From Cupriavidus consociatus (GTDB lineage: Bacteria; Pseudomonadota; Gammaproteobacteria; Burkholderiales; Burkholderiaceae), in contig NZ_JAGIQA010000018.1 of assembly GCF_017814975.1 (NCBI RefSeq), positions 1-64,000 on the forward strand: 64,000 nucleotides of DNA, read 5' to 3'. The position numbers and the translations under genes were made by a program. The notes under the pieces are model-generated. The model was not told the origin of the DNA, did not search any database, and saw only the letters and a program-made list of their open reading frames with translations. Shown piece after piece: positions 1 to 8,563 of this stretch (positions are counted from its first letter, which is position 1; every line of letters begins with the position of its first letter).

Positions 1-24
1 GTGAAAGTAGGTCATCGCCAGGCT
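1..24 (+). rRNA. rrf: 5S ribosomal RNA, 3' end only
   Basis: The first two dozen bases, ending in the GCCAGGC strand that closes helix I of 5S rRNA, match the 3' end typical of Ralstonia/Cupriavidus 5S rRNA as I know it. A strong Rho-independent terminator follows 10 bases later, as at the end of an rRNA operon. The rest of the gene, and presumably 16S and 23S, lie left of the window. The exact mature 3' end is uncertain by a base or two. Confidence 0.85.
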
Positions 25-34
25 CTTATTGTGC

Positions 35-70
35 AAAACCCCTCGACAGCGTGTGCTGCGAGGGGTTTTT
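35..70 (+). terminator. Rho-independent terminator of the rRNA operon
   Basis: An 11-bp inverted repeat (AAAACCCCTCG at 35-45 and CGAGGGGTTTT at 59-69) encloses a 13-base loop and ends in a T run. It sits 10 bases after the 5S rRNA end, so it most likely ends the upstream rrn operon. Confidence 0.88.
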
Positions 71-294
71 GCTTTGGTGTTTCTAGTCCTAGACAACGGC
101 ACCACCCCCAGCTCCCGTTGTTTTCCCGCTGCATTCCGGGTACCCCTGCATTCCTGCTACACACACCTTCTGCTATGTTCGATTCCCAAGTGCCCACATA
201 CAGCACGAAATCGTTTGCATCAAGCAGCAAGCAGTGAGCAATAGACAGGCCCTAGCCAAGGAAGCAGGGCCGGTTCCGGGATTTAAGGGGTTAC
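71..294. other. Non-coding stretch between the rrn terminator and the DUF3047 gene
   Basis: No convincing gene is visible. The only clear element is a Shine-Dalgarno-like AAGGGG at about 282-287, seven bases before the start codon of the next gene. I see no confident promoter pair. Confidence 0.6.
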
Positions 295-1257
295 ATGACG
301 GCCAAGATGTTTCGGCTGGTTTTTACTGGCGCCGCCAGCGCGCTGATGCTGGCAGGATGCGCATCCCATCCCCCTGATCCCGCAGGGTTATCTACAGCCG
401 AAGCTGATTCGGCACGGGTGACCAGCGTCTCGGCGGTCGATTGCGAGGCCTTTGCCAAACGGATGACGGCATACGCCGAGGCACAACGCGCTACCGAGCA
501 GCGCGCGCTGGCTTCGGCCGCGCCGGCCGATTCCCTTGCAGTCAGTTCGGGAGTTGCGGAAGCCGATGCAGGCGACGATGGCGAAGACGCTGACACCGCA
601 CCGCCGATCCTGGCCACGCTTCCACTGTTCTCCGTGTCGCAAAGCGCAGGACAGCTGCCGGTCGGCTGGCAACCGTGGACCATCAACCGCAACAAGATCC
701 CCACCCGCTATGCGATGGCCGAAGTCGACCAGCGCGTGGTCGTCCATGCACAGGCCGAGAGCTCGGCGTCTGGGCTCTACGTACCGCTGCACGACCGCGA
801 TGCCGGCATGGTCCGCTGGAGTTGGAAGACCAGCGGGATCATCCGCAATGCCGACAACAGCCACGGTCCGCGCGAGGATTCTCCGCTGCGCCTGTTCGTC
901 GCCTTCGATGGTGACAAGGGCAGCCTGCCGCTGAAAGACCAGTTGATGTACGAGATGGCACGGCTCACCACTGGCCGCGAAATGCCTTACGCCACGCTGA
1001 TGTACATCTGGGGCGGCAAGCGCGCCGAAGGCTCCGTCGTGGCCAATCCGCATACCGACCGTGTGCGCATGATCGTGGTCGATAGCGGCACGAAGCATGC
1101 CAATGAGTGGCGCTGCCATGAACGCGACCTGCGCGCCGATTACCGCAAGGCGTTCGGCACCGATCCCGGGCGAGTGATTGCGGTCGGCATCATGACCGAT
1201 ACCGACAACACCAAGAGCAAGGCGGAATCCTGGTACGGGGATATCGCGCTGGACTGA
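295..1257 (+). CDS. DUF3047 domain lipoprotein
   Basis: A 320-residue protein with a lipoprotein signal peptide: basic start, hydrophobic stretch, then lipobox LAGC with the acylated cysteine at residue 22. It should be anchored in the envelope. An Ala/Glu-rich linker (about 30-110) precedes a C-terminal region of about 200 residues that resembles DUF3047. That region has the tryptophan-rich segment VRWSWK, the YIWGG motif and a closing WYGDIAL. DUF3047 has no assigned biochemical role that I know of, so none is given. The ATG is supported by AAGGGG upstream. It converges with the DUF2891 gene, 16 bases away. A GGCGGC/GCCGCC hairpin (1267-1282) lies between and overlaps the neighbour's stop. 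Confidence 0.85.
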   Translation: MTAKMFRLVFTGAASALMLAGCASHPPDPAGLSTAEADSARVTSVSAVDCEAFAKRMTAYAEAQRATEQRALASAAPADSLAVSSGVAEADAGDDGEDADTAPPILATLPLFSVSQSAGQLPVGWQPWTINRNKIPTRYAMAEVDQRVVVHAQAESSASGLYVPLHDRDAGMVRWSWKTSGIIRNADNSHGPREDSPLRLFVAFDGDKGSLPLKDQLMYEMARLTTGREMPYATLMYIWGGKRAEGSVVANPHTDRVRMIVVDSGTKHANEWRCHERDLRADYRKAFGTDPGRVIAVGIMTDTDNTKSKAESWYGDIALD

Positions 1258-1273
1258 AGACAACGTGGCGGCG

Positions 1274-2299
1274 TCAGCCGCCGACCGGTTCGGCCATCGC
1301 CAGCACTGCGAACGAGGCCAGCCAGTGTGTCGAGACATAGTCGCCGGCAACGGCATAGGGCAGTGATGCCTCGATATGGTCGGACCAGGCGCGTACGGCC
1401 AGCGGCCGCAGTGGTTCTGGCAACGCCGGTTCCAGCAGGCGCCAGCACCACGCGCGCGACAGGTTCAATCCGTCGAGATGCGACGTCTTGGGATCGCTGC
1501 GATTGGCCACCTCCACTGGAGTCAGCCAGTTGGCCAGTTCCGCAGGGCCCGGCACGAACATTTCCCACCAATGCCCGAACGCGCTGCCGTCCATGACGGC
1601 ATGCATCAATACGGCTTCGGTCATGCCGCCCGACAGGAATTCATCGCCGCCCGGCTCATAGCGCGCCGGATAGCTGCGGTCGTGCCCGAACCAACGATGC
1701 GCCCGCCGAACGATGGCGCGCCGCAAGGCCGAGTCCTGCGCCGCGCGCGCGTAGGACAACGCCATCACGCAGGCAAAGGCGCTGTTGAAGTGTGTGCCGG
1801 TGCGCACGGGGAAATCCGCCGCGTCCAGAAACTCGGCCAATTCCCGCGACAGGTGCGAGGCGAGCGGCGCGCAGGCTTCGGCCCATGCCACGGCGCGCGG
1901 ATCCAGCTGAGCCAGCGCCAGCAATTCGGCCTGCAGCTTCAGCACCCAGCCCCAGCCATATGGACGTTCGAACGTCCGCGAACCGGGTCGATGGAAATAG
2001 TCCAGCTCGACCGCGATATGCTGCGGCCGCAGTTGCGCGTCGAGCGCATCGCGAAGTTCGTCCGCTTCATCCAGGTCAGGGTACAGCGCCAGCAGCCGCA
2101 CCAGCAGCCAGTGCATGTGCACGCTCGAATGCCAGTCGTAGCTGCCGCAGAATGCCGGGTGCCAGGTCGCCGGCTCGGCCACGTCGCCGGCGGCGCACAT
2201 CATGTGATCCACCTTGTACGGATAGCGGCGCAGGATATTGTCCAGCGCCACGCGCGCAAAGCTGCGCGCCGTCCCCCGATCAAGCGCCGAGCGGCCCAT
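1274..2299 (-). CDS. DUF2891 family protein
   Basis: A 341-residue protein with no signal peptide or membrane segment. The N-terminal motif HPAFCGSYDWHSSVHMHW, with histidines at 47, 57, 61 and 63, and the Trp/His/Glu-rich helical repeats fit DUF2891. That family resembles an alpha/alpha toroid (glycosidase-like) fold, but no activity is established that I know of. The ATG has a GGGGGAG ribosome site about seven bases upstream. It runs the same way as the M20 hydrolase gene, 75 bases downstream of that gene's stop, so the two may be co-transcribed. Function unknown. Confidence 0.85.
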   Translation of the reverse strand: MGRSALDRGTARSFARVALDNILRRYPYKVDHMMCAAGDVAEPATWHPAFCGSYDWHSSVHMHWLLVRLLALYPDLDEADELRDALDAQLRPQHIAVELDYFHRPGSRTFERPYGWGWVLKLQAELLALAQLDPRAVAWAEACAPLASHLSRELAEFLDAADFPVRTGTHFNSAFACVMALSYARAAQDSALRRAIVRRAHRWFGHDRSYPARYEPGGDEFLSGGMTEAVLMHAVMDGSAFGHWWEMFVPGPAELANWLTPVEVANRSDPKTSHLDGLNLSRAWCWRLLEPALPEPLRPLAVRAWSDHIEASLPYAVAGDYVSTHWLASFAVLAMAEPVGG

Positions 2300-2374
2300 G
2301 CAGATGCTCCCCCTGTCTTGCGCGAATGCGCTGTTATCGATTCTGCCTGCAGGCTGCGCCTTGAGTTCTTGTTG

Positions 2375-3568
2375 TTACGCAGGCGCCAGCCACTTCTCCA
2401 CCAGCCGCACGAAGAAGGTCGAGCCAACCGGCAGCAATTCGTCGTTGAAATCGTAGCTGGGGTTATGCAGCATGCAGGGCCCCATGCCATGCCCGCTGTC
2501 GCGGTGTGCGCCGTCGCCGTTGCCGAGGAACAGGTAGCAGCCCGGCTTTTCCTGAAGCATGAAGGAGAAATCCTCGGCGCCCATGGTCGGCTCGATGCCG
2601 CTGTCGACATTGGCTTCGCCCACCAGTTCGGCAGCGACCGCGGCGGCGAAGCCGGTCTCGGCTTCGGTATTGATCGTGGGCGGATAGTTGCGGTGGAATT
2701 CGTAGTCGACGGTGCAGTCGAACGCGCTCGCGACAGCGCGGGACACTTCCTCCATGCGCCGCTCGATCAGGTCGAGTACCGGCACCGTGAACGTGCGCAC
2801 CGTACCGCCGATCCAGGCTTCGTTCGGCACGATATTGGTTGCGTCGCCGGCATGGAACTGGGTGACCGAGATCACCGCGGTATCGATCGGTCGCTTGTTG
2901 CGGGTGATGATCCCCTGCAGCGCCGAGACGATCTGCGCGGCGGTGAAGACCGGATCGTTGCCATTGTGCGGCATGGCCGCGTGCGCACCCTTGCCGCGCA
3001 CGACGATGCGGAATTCATTGCTCGATGCCATCAGCGGACCTGCGCGCGTGCCGAAAGCGCCGACCGGCATGCCGGGCCAGTTGTGCACGCCGAACACCGC
3101 ATCGCAGGGGAAACGCGAAAACAGTCCGTCCTTGATCATCTCGCGCGCGCCGCCACCGCCTTCCTCGGCCGGCTGGAAGATCAGGTGCACGGTGCCATCG
3201 AAGGGCTTGTGCTGCGCCAGGTAGCGCGCCGCGCCGAGCAGCATCGCGGTATGTCCATCATGGCCGCACGCATGCATCTTGCCCGCATGCTGCGAACGGT
3301 GGCCGAAAGTGTTGGCCTCTTGCAGCGGCAGGGCGTCCATGTCGGCGCGCAGGCCGATGGTGCGCGCGCTGCTGCCGTGGCGGATCACCCCGACCAGGCC
3401 GGTGGTGCCGAGGCCGCGATGCACTTCGATGCCCCACGACTCGAGGTTGCGCGCAACCACGTCGGCGGTGCGCTGTTCTTCGAAGCAGAGTTCCGGATGA
3501 GCGTGGATGTCGCGGCGGATCGCGCGGATTTCGGCTTGCGCCTGCAGGATTTCGGGGATGAGCTTCAT
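2375..3568 (-). CDS. M20 family amidohydrolase (hippurate hydrolase-like)
   Basis: A 397-residue cytoplasmic metallopeptidase-type amidohydrolase of the M20D/HipO-AbgB group, which cleaves N-acyl amino acids or related amides. The metal-site motifs are visible: GLRADMDALP, HACGHDGH (Cys101, His103) and PAEEGGGG (Glu135-Glu136). The dimerisation domain (about 185-300) carries GKGAHAAMPHNGNDP. I start at ATG 3568, where the family alignment begins (MKLIPEILQAQ). The frame stays open further upstream, but that part has no family similarity. The oligopeptide-type importer begins 346 bases away in the opposite direction, so a role in using imported peptides or acyl amino acids is plausible but inferred. 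Confidence 0.92.
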   Translation of the reverse strand: MKLIPEILQAQAEIRAIRRDIHAHPELCFEEQRTADVVARNLESWGIEVHRGLGTTGLVGVIRHGSSARTIGLRADMDALPLQEANTFGHRSQHAGKMHACGHDGHTAMLLGAARYLAQHKPFDGTVHLIFQPAEEGGGGAREMIKDGLFSRFPCDAVFGVHNWPGMPVGAFGTRAGPLMASSNEFRIVVRGKGAHAAMPHNGNDPVFTAAQIVSALQGIITRNKRPIDTAVISVTQFHAGDATNIVPNEAWIGGTVRTFTVPVLDLIERRMEEVSRAVASAFDCTVDYEFHRNYPPTINTEAETGFAAAVAAELVGEANVDSGIEPTMGAEDFSFMLQEKPGCYLFLGNGDGAHRDSGHGMGPCMLHNPSYDFNDELLPVGSTFFVRLVEKWLAPA

Positions 3569-3914
3569 GATGCCGGAGTCTGGGCGTGGCGAGCCGGGTA
3601 GGCGTCGGATAACCCCGATCATACGATGCCTCTCGGAAAAGCGCCAAAATGCGCCGGTTCGTGCCTCATCCAGCAAATGGCGCGGTGCAATATGCCAAAT
3701 GGTTTGGGTTTCCCCGCATTGCCCTCGCATGTCGACTGCTGGAACAGTTCATGCTTGAAGTGCCCGGCCGGCAAATTGCCGTTTTGCGCTGCATCACTGC
3801 GCCAGATTGCGCACCAAAAAGCAGCGCCCCGTGCGTGACCCGCTGCGTGACCCGCGGCGCGCGCATTGCCGATCCTAAAACGTCTGCTTCACTTCCTACA
3901 GGGAGAATTGCGCG
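3569..3914. other. Divergent intergenic region, hydrolase / ABC importer
   Basis: These 346 bases hold the promoters for both directions, but I cannot name a convincing -35/-10 pair. The clearest structure is a perfect tandem 12-bp repeat at 3832-3855. An AGGGAGA ribosome site lies just before the binding-protein gene. Confidence 0.6.
3832..3855. repeat. Perfect tandem repeat, 2 x 12 bp
   Basis: TGCGTGACCCGC occurs twice with no gap (3832-3843 and 3844-3855), about 60 bases before the start codon of the ABC binding protein. It may be a tandem activator or repressor site, or a chance duplication. Confidence 0.9.
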
Positions 3915-5501
3915 ATGTCCCTTCGCACTTTCAAGAAGGCAATCGGTGTTGTCGCCGTGGCCGGGGCCCTTGGCCTGGCATGGTCTGGCAGTGCCCAGGC
4001 CGCGGACCTCAAACTGGCCATGAGTTCGCCGCCGACCTCGATGGATCCGCATTTCTACAACCTGTTCTCGAATATCAATGTGTCGGAGCACATCTTCGAC
4101 TCGCTGGTGAAGATGGACCCGGACAGCCGCATCATCCCGGGCCTGGCCGAGTCCTGGAAGCTGGTCAACAACCTGACCTGGGAATTCAAGATCCGACAGG
4201 GCGTGAAGTTCCATGACGGTTCCGAGCTGACCACCGAAGACATCGTCTGGTCGCTGGACCGCCCGGCCACCATCCAGAACAGCCCGGGCAAGTTCGACGT
4301 CTACACCAAGGCGATCGTCAACAAGAAGGTGATCGACAAGTACACCATCCAGCTGACCACCAACAAGCCTTATCCGCTGATGCTGAACGACCTGACGTCG
4401 ATCTTCATCGTGCAGAAGAAGGCCACACAGGGCCTGAGTTCGGACGACTTCGCCCAGGGCAAGGGCATGATCGGCACCGGGCCGTTCAAGTTCGTCAGCT
4501 ACGCCCGCGACGACCGGGTCGAACTGGTGCGCAACGACAACTACTGGGGCGCCAAGCCGGCGTGGGAAAAGGCCACGCTGCGCTTTATCCCGAACCCGGC
4601 CACGCGCCTTGCGGCACTGCTGTCGGGCGACGTGCAGGCGATCGAGAACGTGCCGACGCCCGACCTGCCCAAGGTGCGGCAGGATCCCAAGCTGTCGTTC
4701 TTCTCGAAGATCTCGCACCGCGTGATCTACCTGTATTTCGATGCCAAGCGCGACAAGTCGCCCTACGTCACCACGAAGGAAGGCGCGCCGCTGGACAAGA
4801 ACCCGCTGAAGGACGCGCGCGTGCGCAATGCCATCAGCATGGCGATCAACCGGCAGGGCATCAAGGACCGGCTGATGGAAGGCCTGTCGGAGCCGACCAA
4901 CAACCTGGTGCCGCCCACGCTGTTCGGCTACAACCCCAACCTGAAGACGGTCAAGTACGACCCCGAAGGCGCCAAGAAGCTGCTGGCCCAGGCCGGCTAC
5001 CCGAACGGCTTCGGCGTGACGCTGCACACGCCCAACAATCGCTACGTCAACGACGAGAAGATCGCGCAGACCATCGCGCAGAACCTGACCCGCATCGGCA
5101 TCGTCACCAAGGTGGAAGGCATGCCGATGGCGACGTACTCGTCCAAGGGCATCAAGCACGAGTGGTCGTTCGGCCTGCTCGGGTGGGGCGCGCAGACCGG
5201 CGAGGTCAGCTCGCCGCTGCGCGCGCTGCTGGCGTGCGAGGACAGCAAGAAGGGCTTCGGCACCACCAACTGGGGCGAATATTGCAACCCCAAGATGGAC
5301 GTGGTGCTGGAACAGGCGCTGTCTACCGTGAATGATGCCGAACGCTCCAAGATGCTGCAGGAAGCCACCGCAATTGCGATCAACGATGGCGGTATCATCC
5401 CGATCCACCAGCAGGTGACCACCTGGGCCACGCAGAAGGGCATCGTCTACGTGCCGCGTACCGACGAGCGCACCTACGCGCATAACTTCAAGCCCCAGTA
5501 A
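3915..5501 (+). CDS. ABC transporter substrate-binding protein, peptide type (SBP_bac_5)
   Basis: A 528-residue periplasmic solute-binding protein of the DppA/OppA family. A Sec signal peptide ends near residue 29 (SGSAQA-ADLK). The mature protein opens with the typical AMSSPPTSMDPHFYNLFSN segment, followed by family motifs such as LAESWKLVNNLTWEFKIRQGVKFHDG and a conserved GTGPFKF. It captures the ligand for the two permeases and two ATPases encoded just downstream. Dipeptides, oligopeptides, glutathione and nickel complexes are all possible, and the sequence alone does not decide. A strong AGGGAGA ribosome site supports the start. A hairpin separates it from the permease genes. Confidence 0.93.
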   Translation: MSLRTFKKAIGVVAVAGALGLAWSGSAQAADLKLAMSSPPTSMDPHFYNLFSNINVSEHIFDSLVKMDPDSRIIPGLAESWKLVNNLTWEFKIRQGVKFHDGSELTTEDIVWSLDRPATIQNSPGKFDVYTKAIVNKKVIDKYTIQLTTNKPYPLMLNDLTSIFIVQKKATQGLSSDDFAQGKGMIGTGPFKFVSYARDDRVELVRNDNYWGAKPAWEKATLRFIPNPATRLAALLSGDVQAIENVPTPDLPKVRQDPKLSFFSKISHRVIYLYFDAKRDKSPYVTTKEGAPLDKNPLKDARVRNAISMAINRQGIKDRLMEGLSEPTNNLVPPTLFGYNPNLKTVKYDPEGAKKLLAQAGYPNGFGVTLHTPNNRYVNDEKIAQTIAQNLTRIGIVTKVEGMPMATYSSKGIKHEWSFGLLGWGAQTGEVSSPLRALLACEDSKKGFGTTNWGEYCNPKMDVVLEQALSTVNDAERSKMLQEATAIAINDGGIIPIHQQVTTWATQKGIVYVPRTDERTYAHNFKPQ

Positions 5502-5546
5502 GCAGGCTGCCTGCTGCTGAGTTCGCGGTGCCGCGTACGGCTGCCG

Positions 5547-5581
5547 CGCCGCCTGGAAGCGCATCGCGCTCCCGGGCGGCG
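5547..5581 (+). other. Intercistronic hairpin between binding protein and permease
   Basis: CGCCGCCTGG (5547-5556) pairs with CCGGGCGGCG (5572-5581), a 10-bp stem with one G-U pair and a 15-base loop. There is no T run, so it is not an ordinary terminator. Hairpins placed like this in binding-protein-dependent operons protect the upstream message and keep binding protein in excess over permease. That role is inferred here. Confidence 0.45.
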
Positions 5582-5616
5582 TGCGCATTCGCGCGCGAAA
5601 GGATAGTGGTCTGAAT

Positions 5617-6594
5617 ATGCTGGTTTTCATCATCCGGCGCCTGATGCAGAGCGTGGTGGTGCTCTTCGTCATGTCGCTGCTGGTTTTCCTCGGCGTCTTT
5701 GCCATCGGCAATCCCGTCGACATCCTGATCAACCCGCAGGCCGACCAGGAGGACATCAAGCGCACCATCGCGGCGCTTGGCCTGGACAAGCCGTTGTGGG
5801 AGCAGTACTGGGTGTTCCTGCAGAATGCTTTGCAAGGCAACCTCGGTATGTCGTTCGCGCATGGCACGCCGGCGCTCAAGCTGATCTTCGAGCGCATGCC
5901 GGCCACCATGGAGCTGGCCGTATGCGCGATCCTGCTGGCGATCGTGCTGGGCATTCCGCTGGGGCTGTGGGCCGGGTTGCGGCCCAACGGCGTGGCGGGC
6001 AAGTCGATCATGACGGTGTCGATCCTGGGCTTTTCGCTGCCCACTTTCTGGGTCGGCCTGATGCTGATCATGGTGTTCGCGGTGCAGCTCGGCTGGCTGC
6101 CGTCCAACGGGCGCGGCGAGACCGTGCGCGTGCTTGGTATCCCGCTCAGCTTCCTGACCGTCGACGGCATCCGCCACTTGGTGCTGCCGGCGGTGACGCT
6201 CTCGCTGCTGAATATCGCCATGGTGATCCGGCTTACGCGCGCCGGCACGCAGGAGGCGATGCTGCAGGATTACGTCAAGTTTGCGCGCGCCAAGGGCTTG
6301 TCCAATACGCGCATCGTCGGCGTGCACGTCCTGAAGAACATCCTGATTCCGATCGTCACGGTGATCGCGCTGCAGTTCGGCTCGATCATCGCGTTCGCGA
6401 TCGTGACCGAATCGATCTTTGCCTGGCCCGGCATGGGCAAGCTGATCATCGACTCGATCCAGCTGCTGGACCGGCCGGTGATCGTCGCCTACCTGATGGT
6501 GATCGTGACGCTGTTTATCCTGATCAACCTGGTGGTAGACATCGTCTACAGCATGCTCGATCCGCGCGTGCGCATTGCCGACAACAAGGGCTGA
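5617..6594 (+). CDS. ABC transporter permease, DppB type
   Basis: A 325-residue inner-membrane permease of the BPD_transp_1 family with about six membrane segments. It has the N-terminal signature MLVFIIRRLMQSVVVLF and a coupling-helix region EAMLQDYVKFARAKGLS (EAA loop) that contacts the ATPases. ATG 5617 is chosen over a GTG 36 bases earlier because the Shine-Dalgarno-like GAAAGGATAG sits correctly before it and the DppB family begins at this point. It ends three bases before the next permease gene, within one operon. Confidence 0.93.
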   Translation: MLVFIIRRLMQSVVVLFVMSLLVFLGVFAIGNPVDILINPQADQEDIKRTIAALGLDKPLWEQYWVFLQNALQGNLGMSFAHGTPALKLIFERMPATMELAVCAILLAIVLGIPLGLWAGLRPNGVAGKSIMTVSILGFSLPTFWVGLMLIMVFAVQLGWLPSNGRGETVRVLGIPLSFLTVDGIRHLVLPAVTLSLLNIAMVIRLTRAGTQEAMLQDYVKFARAKGLSNTRIVGVHVLKNILIPIVTVIALQFGSIIAFAIVTESIFAWPGMGKLIIDSIQLLDRPVIVAYLMVIVTLFILINLVVDIVYSMLDPRVRIADNKG

Positions 6595-6597
6595 GCC

Positions 6598-7548
6598 ATG
6601 ACTGCCGCAACCGTCGAACCGCAAGACAAGACGCCGCCCGGCGCACCACCGGCCGCACCTTCGGCCGCGCGCGAACAGTCGCCGTGGCGCCGCTTTGCCA
6701 CGGAGTTCTTTTCCAGCAAGATCGCCGTGGCGGGGCTGGCCACGCTGGTCACCATCATCCTGATCGCGATCCTTGCGCCATGGCTGGCGCCGCAGAACCC
6801 GTATGACCTGGCTACGCTCGACGTGCTCGACGCGCGTCTGGCGCCGGGCGAGAAGGCCGGCACCGGCATGACCTTCCTGCTCGGCTCGGACGAGCAGGGG
6901 CGCGACATCCTGTCCGCGGTGATGTACGGGCTGCGCATCAGCATCGGCGTGGGCGTGGTGAGCACCGTGATCGCGCTGTTGCTCGGTGCCACGCTGGGGT
7001 TGCTGGCCGGCTTCCTGGGCGGGCGTACCGAGGCGTTCATCATGCGCGTGGCCGACCTGCAGCTGTCGTTCCCGCCGATCCTGCTGGCGCTGATCCTGCT
7101 GGCGTTCCTGCGCCCGGGGCTGGGCAATATCGTGATCGCGCTGGTGGCGGTGCAGTGGGCCTACTACGCGCGCACCACGCGCAGCGCCGCGCTGGTGGAG
7201 CGCCGCAAGGAATATATCGAGGCGGCCACCTGTCTGGGCCTGCCGCCCCGCCGCATCATGTTCCGCCACCTGCTGCCCAACTGCCTGCCGCCGCTGATCG
7301 TGATCGCGGCGCTGCAGGTGGCGTCGGCGATCACGCTGGAGGCGACGCTGTCGTTCCTCGGGCTGGGCGTGCCGATCACGGAGCCGTCGCTGGGCTCGCT
7401 GATCTCCAACGGCCAGCAATACATGCTGTCGGGCAAGTACTGGATCAGCTTCTTCCCGGGCATCGCGCTGGTGGTCACCATCGTGGCGATGAACCTGGTC
7501 GCCGACCAGCTGCGCGACGTGCTCAACCCGCGCCTGCAGACGCAATAA
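6598..7548 (+). CDS. ABC transporter permease, DppC type
   Basis: A 316-residue partner permease of the OppC/DppC group. The Pro/Ala-rich cytoplasmic N-terminus is followed by OppC_N-like helix 1 and a BPD_transp_1 domain. Visible motifs are FLLGSDEQGRDILS, typical of the periplasmic loop in DppC proteins, and the EAA loop ERRKEYIEAATCLGLPPRRIMFRH. It forms a heterodimeric channel with the preceding permease. The ATPase gene starts 17 bases downstream, after a GGGAG ribosome site. Confidence 0.93.
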   Translation: MTAATVEPQDKTPPGAPPAAPSAAREQSPWRRFATEFFSSKIAVAGLATLVTIILIAILAPWLAPQNPYDLATLDVLDARLAPGEKAGTGMTFLLGSDEQGRDILSAVMYGLRISIGVGVVSTVIALLLGATLGLLAGFLGGRTEAFIMRVADLQLSFPPILLALILLAFLRPGLGNIVIALVAVQWAYYARTTRSAALVERRKEYIEAATCLGLPPRRIMFRHLLPNCLPPLIVIAALQVASAITLEATLSFLGLGVPITEPSLGSLISNGQQYMLSGKYWISFFPGIALVVTIVAMNLVADQLRDVLNPRLQTQ

Positions 7549-7564
7549 CCCGCGGGAGACCGAC

Positions 7565-8563
7565 ATGGCACAACCTACGCTGGTCGTAGAGAACCTGAAA
7601 ACGCATTTCTACACGCGCGGCGGCATTGCCAAGGCCGTCGACGACGTGTCCTTTACCGTGGGCCGCGGCGAGATCATGGGGCTGGTGGGCGAGTCCGGTT
7701 CGGGGAAGTCGATGACCGGCTACTCGATCATGGGCCTGATCGACCCGCCCGGGAAGGTCGTCGACGGACGCATCGCACTGACGAGCCGCGACGGCATTAC
7801 GCGCGACCTGCGTGCGCTCACGCCGGCGCAGCAGCGCGACGTGCGCGGCAACCGCATCGCGATGATCTTCCAGGATCCGATGATGACGCTGAACCCGGTC
7901 CTGCGTATCGACACGCAGATGATCGAGGCGGTGCTGGCGCACGAGAACGTCGGCAAGGCGGTGGCGCGCGAGCGTGCGCGCAATGCGCTGGCCCGGGTCG
8001 GTATCCCGTCCCCTGACGAGCGCCTGCTGGCCTATCCGCACCAGTTCTCGGGCGGCATGCGCCAGCGCGTGGCGATCGCGATCGCGCTGCTGAACAAGCC
8101 TGACCTGATCATTGCCGACGAACCGACCACGGCGCTCGACGTCACCATCCAGGGCCAGATCCTGTACGAGATGCAGACCCTGTGCCGCGAATCCGGCACG
8201 GCGCTGATCTGGATCACGCACGACCTGTCGGTGGTGGCCGGGCTGGCCGATACCGTGTGCGTGATGTATGCCGGCAAGATTGTCGAGGCGGGCGATGTGC
8301 GCCAGGTGCTTGAGCATCCCGAGCATCCGTACACGCACGGCCTGATCGGATCTGCGCCGTCGCGCAACCCGCGCGGCGCGCCGCTGCGGCAGATTCCGGG
8401 GATGACGCCATCGCTGCTGAACCTGCCGGGTGGTTGCTCGTTCCGCGAGCGCTGCCCGTACGCGACCGCCGCGTGCAAGACCGAGCCGCCGCTGGAGACC
8501 GCGCCTGACGGCCGCCGCCTGCGCTGCTTCCACCCGGTGCTGACCAACCAGGAGGCGGCATGA
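7565..8563 (+). CDS. ABC transporter ATP-binding protein, DppD type
   Basis: A 332-residue ATPase. Visible are Walker A GESGSGKS, Q-loop IFQDPMMTLNP, signature FSGGMRQR, Walker B LIIADEPTTALD and the H-loop ITHDLSVV. The C-terminal oligo_HPY extension, with a cysteine cluster (CSFRERCPYATAAC, then C further on), is the form that binds a [4Fe-4S] cluster in some Dpp/Opp ATPases. It powers import together with the next gene product, whose ATG overlaps this stop by four bases. Confidence 0.93.
   Translation: MAQPTLVVENLKTHFYTRGGIAKAVDDVSFTVGRGEIMGLVGESGSGKSMTGYSIMGLIDPPGKVVDGRIALTSRDGITRDLRALTPAQQRDVRGNRIAMIFQDPMMTLNPVLRIDTQMIEAVLAHENVGKAVARERARNALARVGIPSPDERLLAYPHQFSGGMRQRVAIAIALLNKPDLIIADEPTTALDVTIQGQILYEMQTLCRESGTALIWITHDLSVVAGLADTVCVMYAGKIVEAGDVRQVLEHPEHPYTHGLIGSAPSRNPRGAPLRQIPGMTPSLLNLPGGCSFRERCPYATAACKTEPPLETAPDGRRLRCFHPVLTNQEAA

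Noticed and set aside
1376-3601. A 741-codon plus-strand frame across the DUF2891 and M20 genes
   Set aside because: Antisense shadow; both underlying proteins have clear family motifs.
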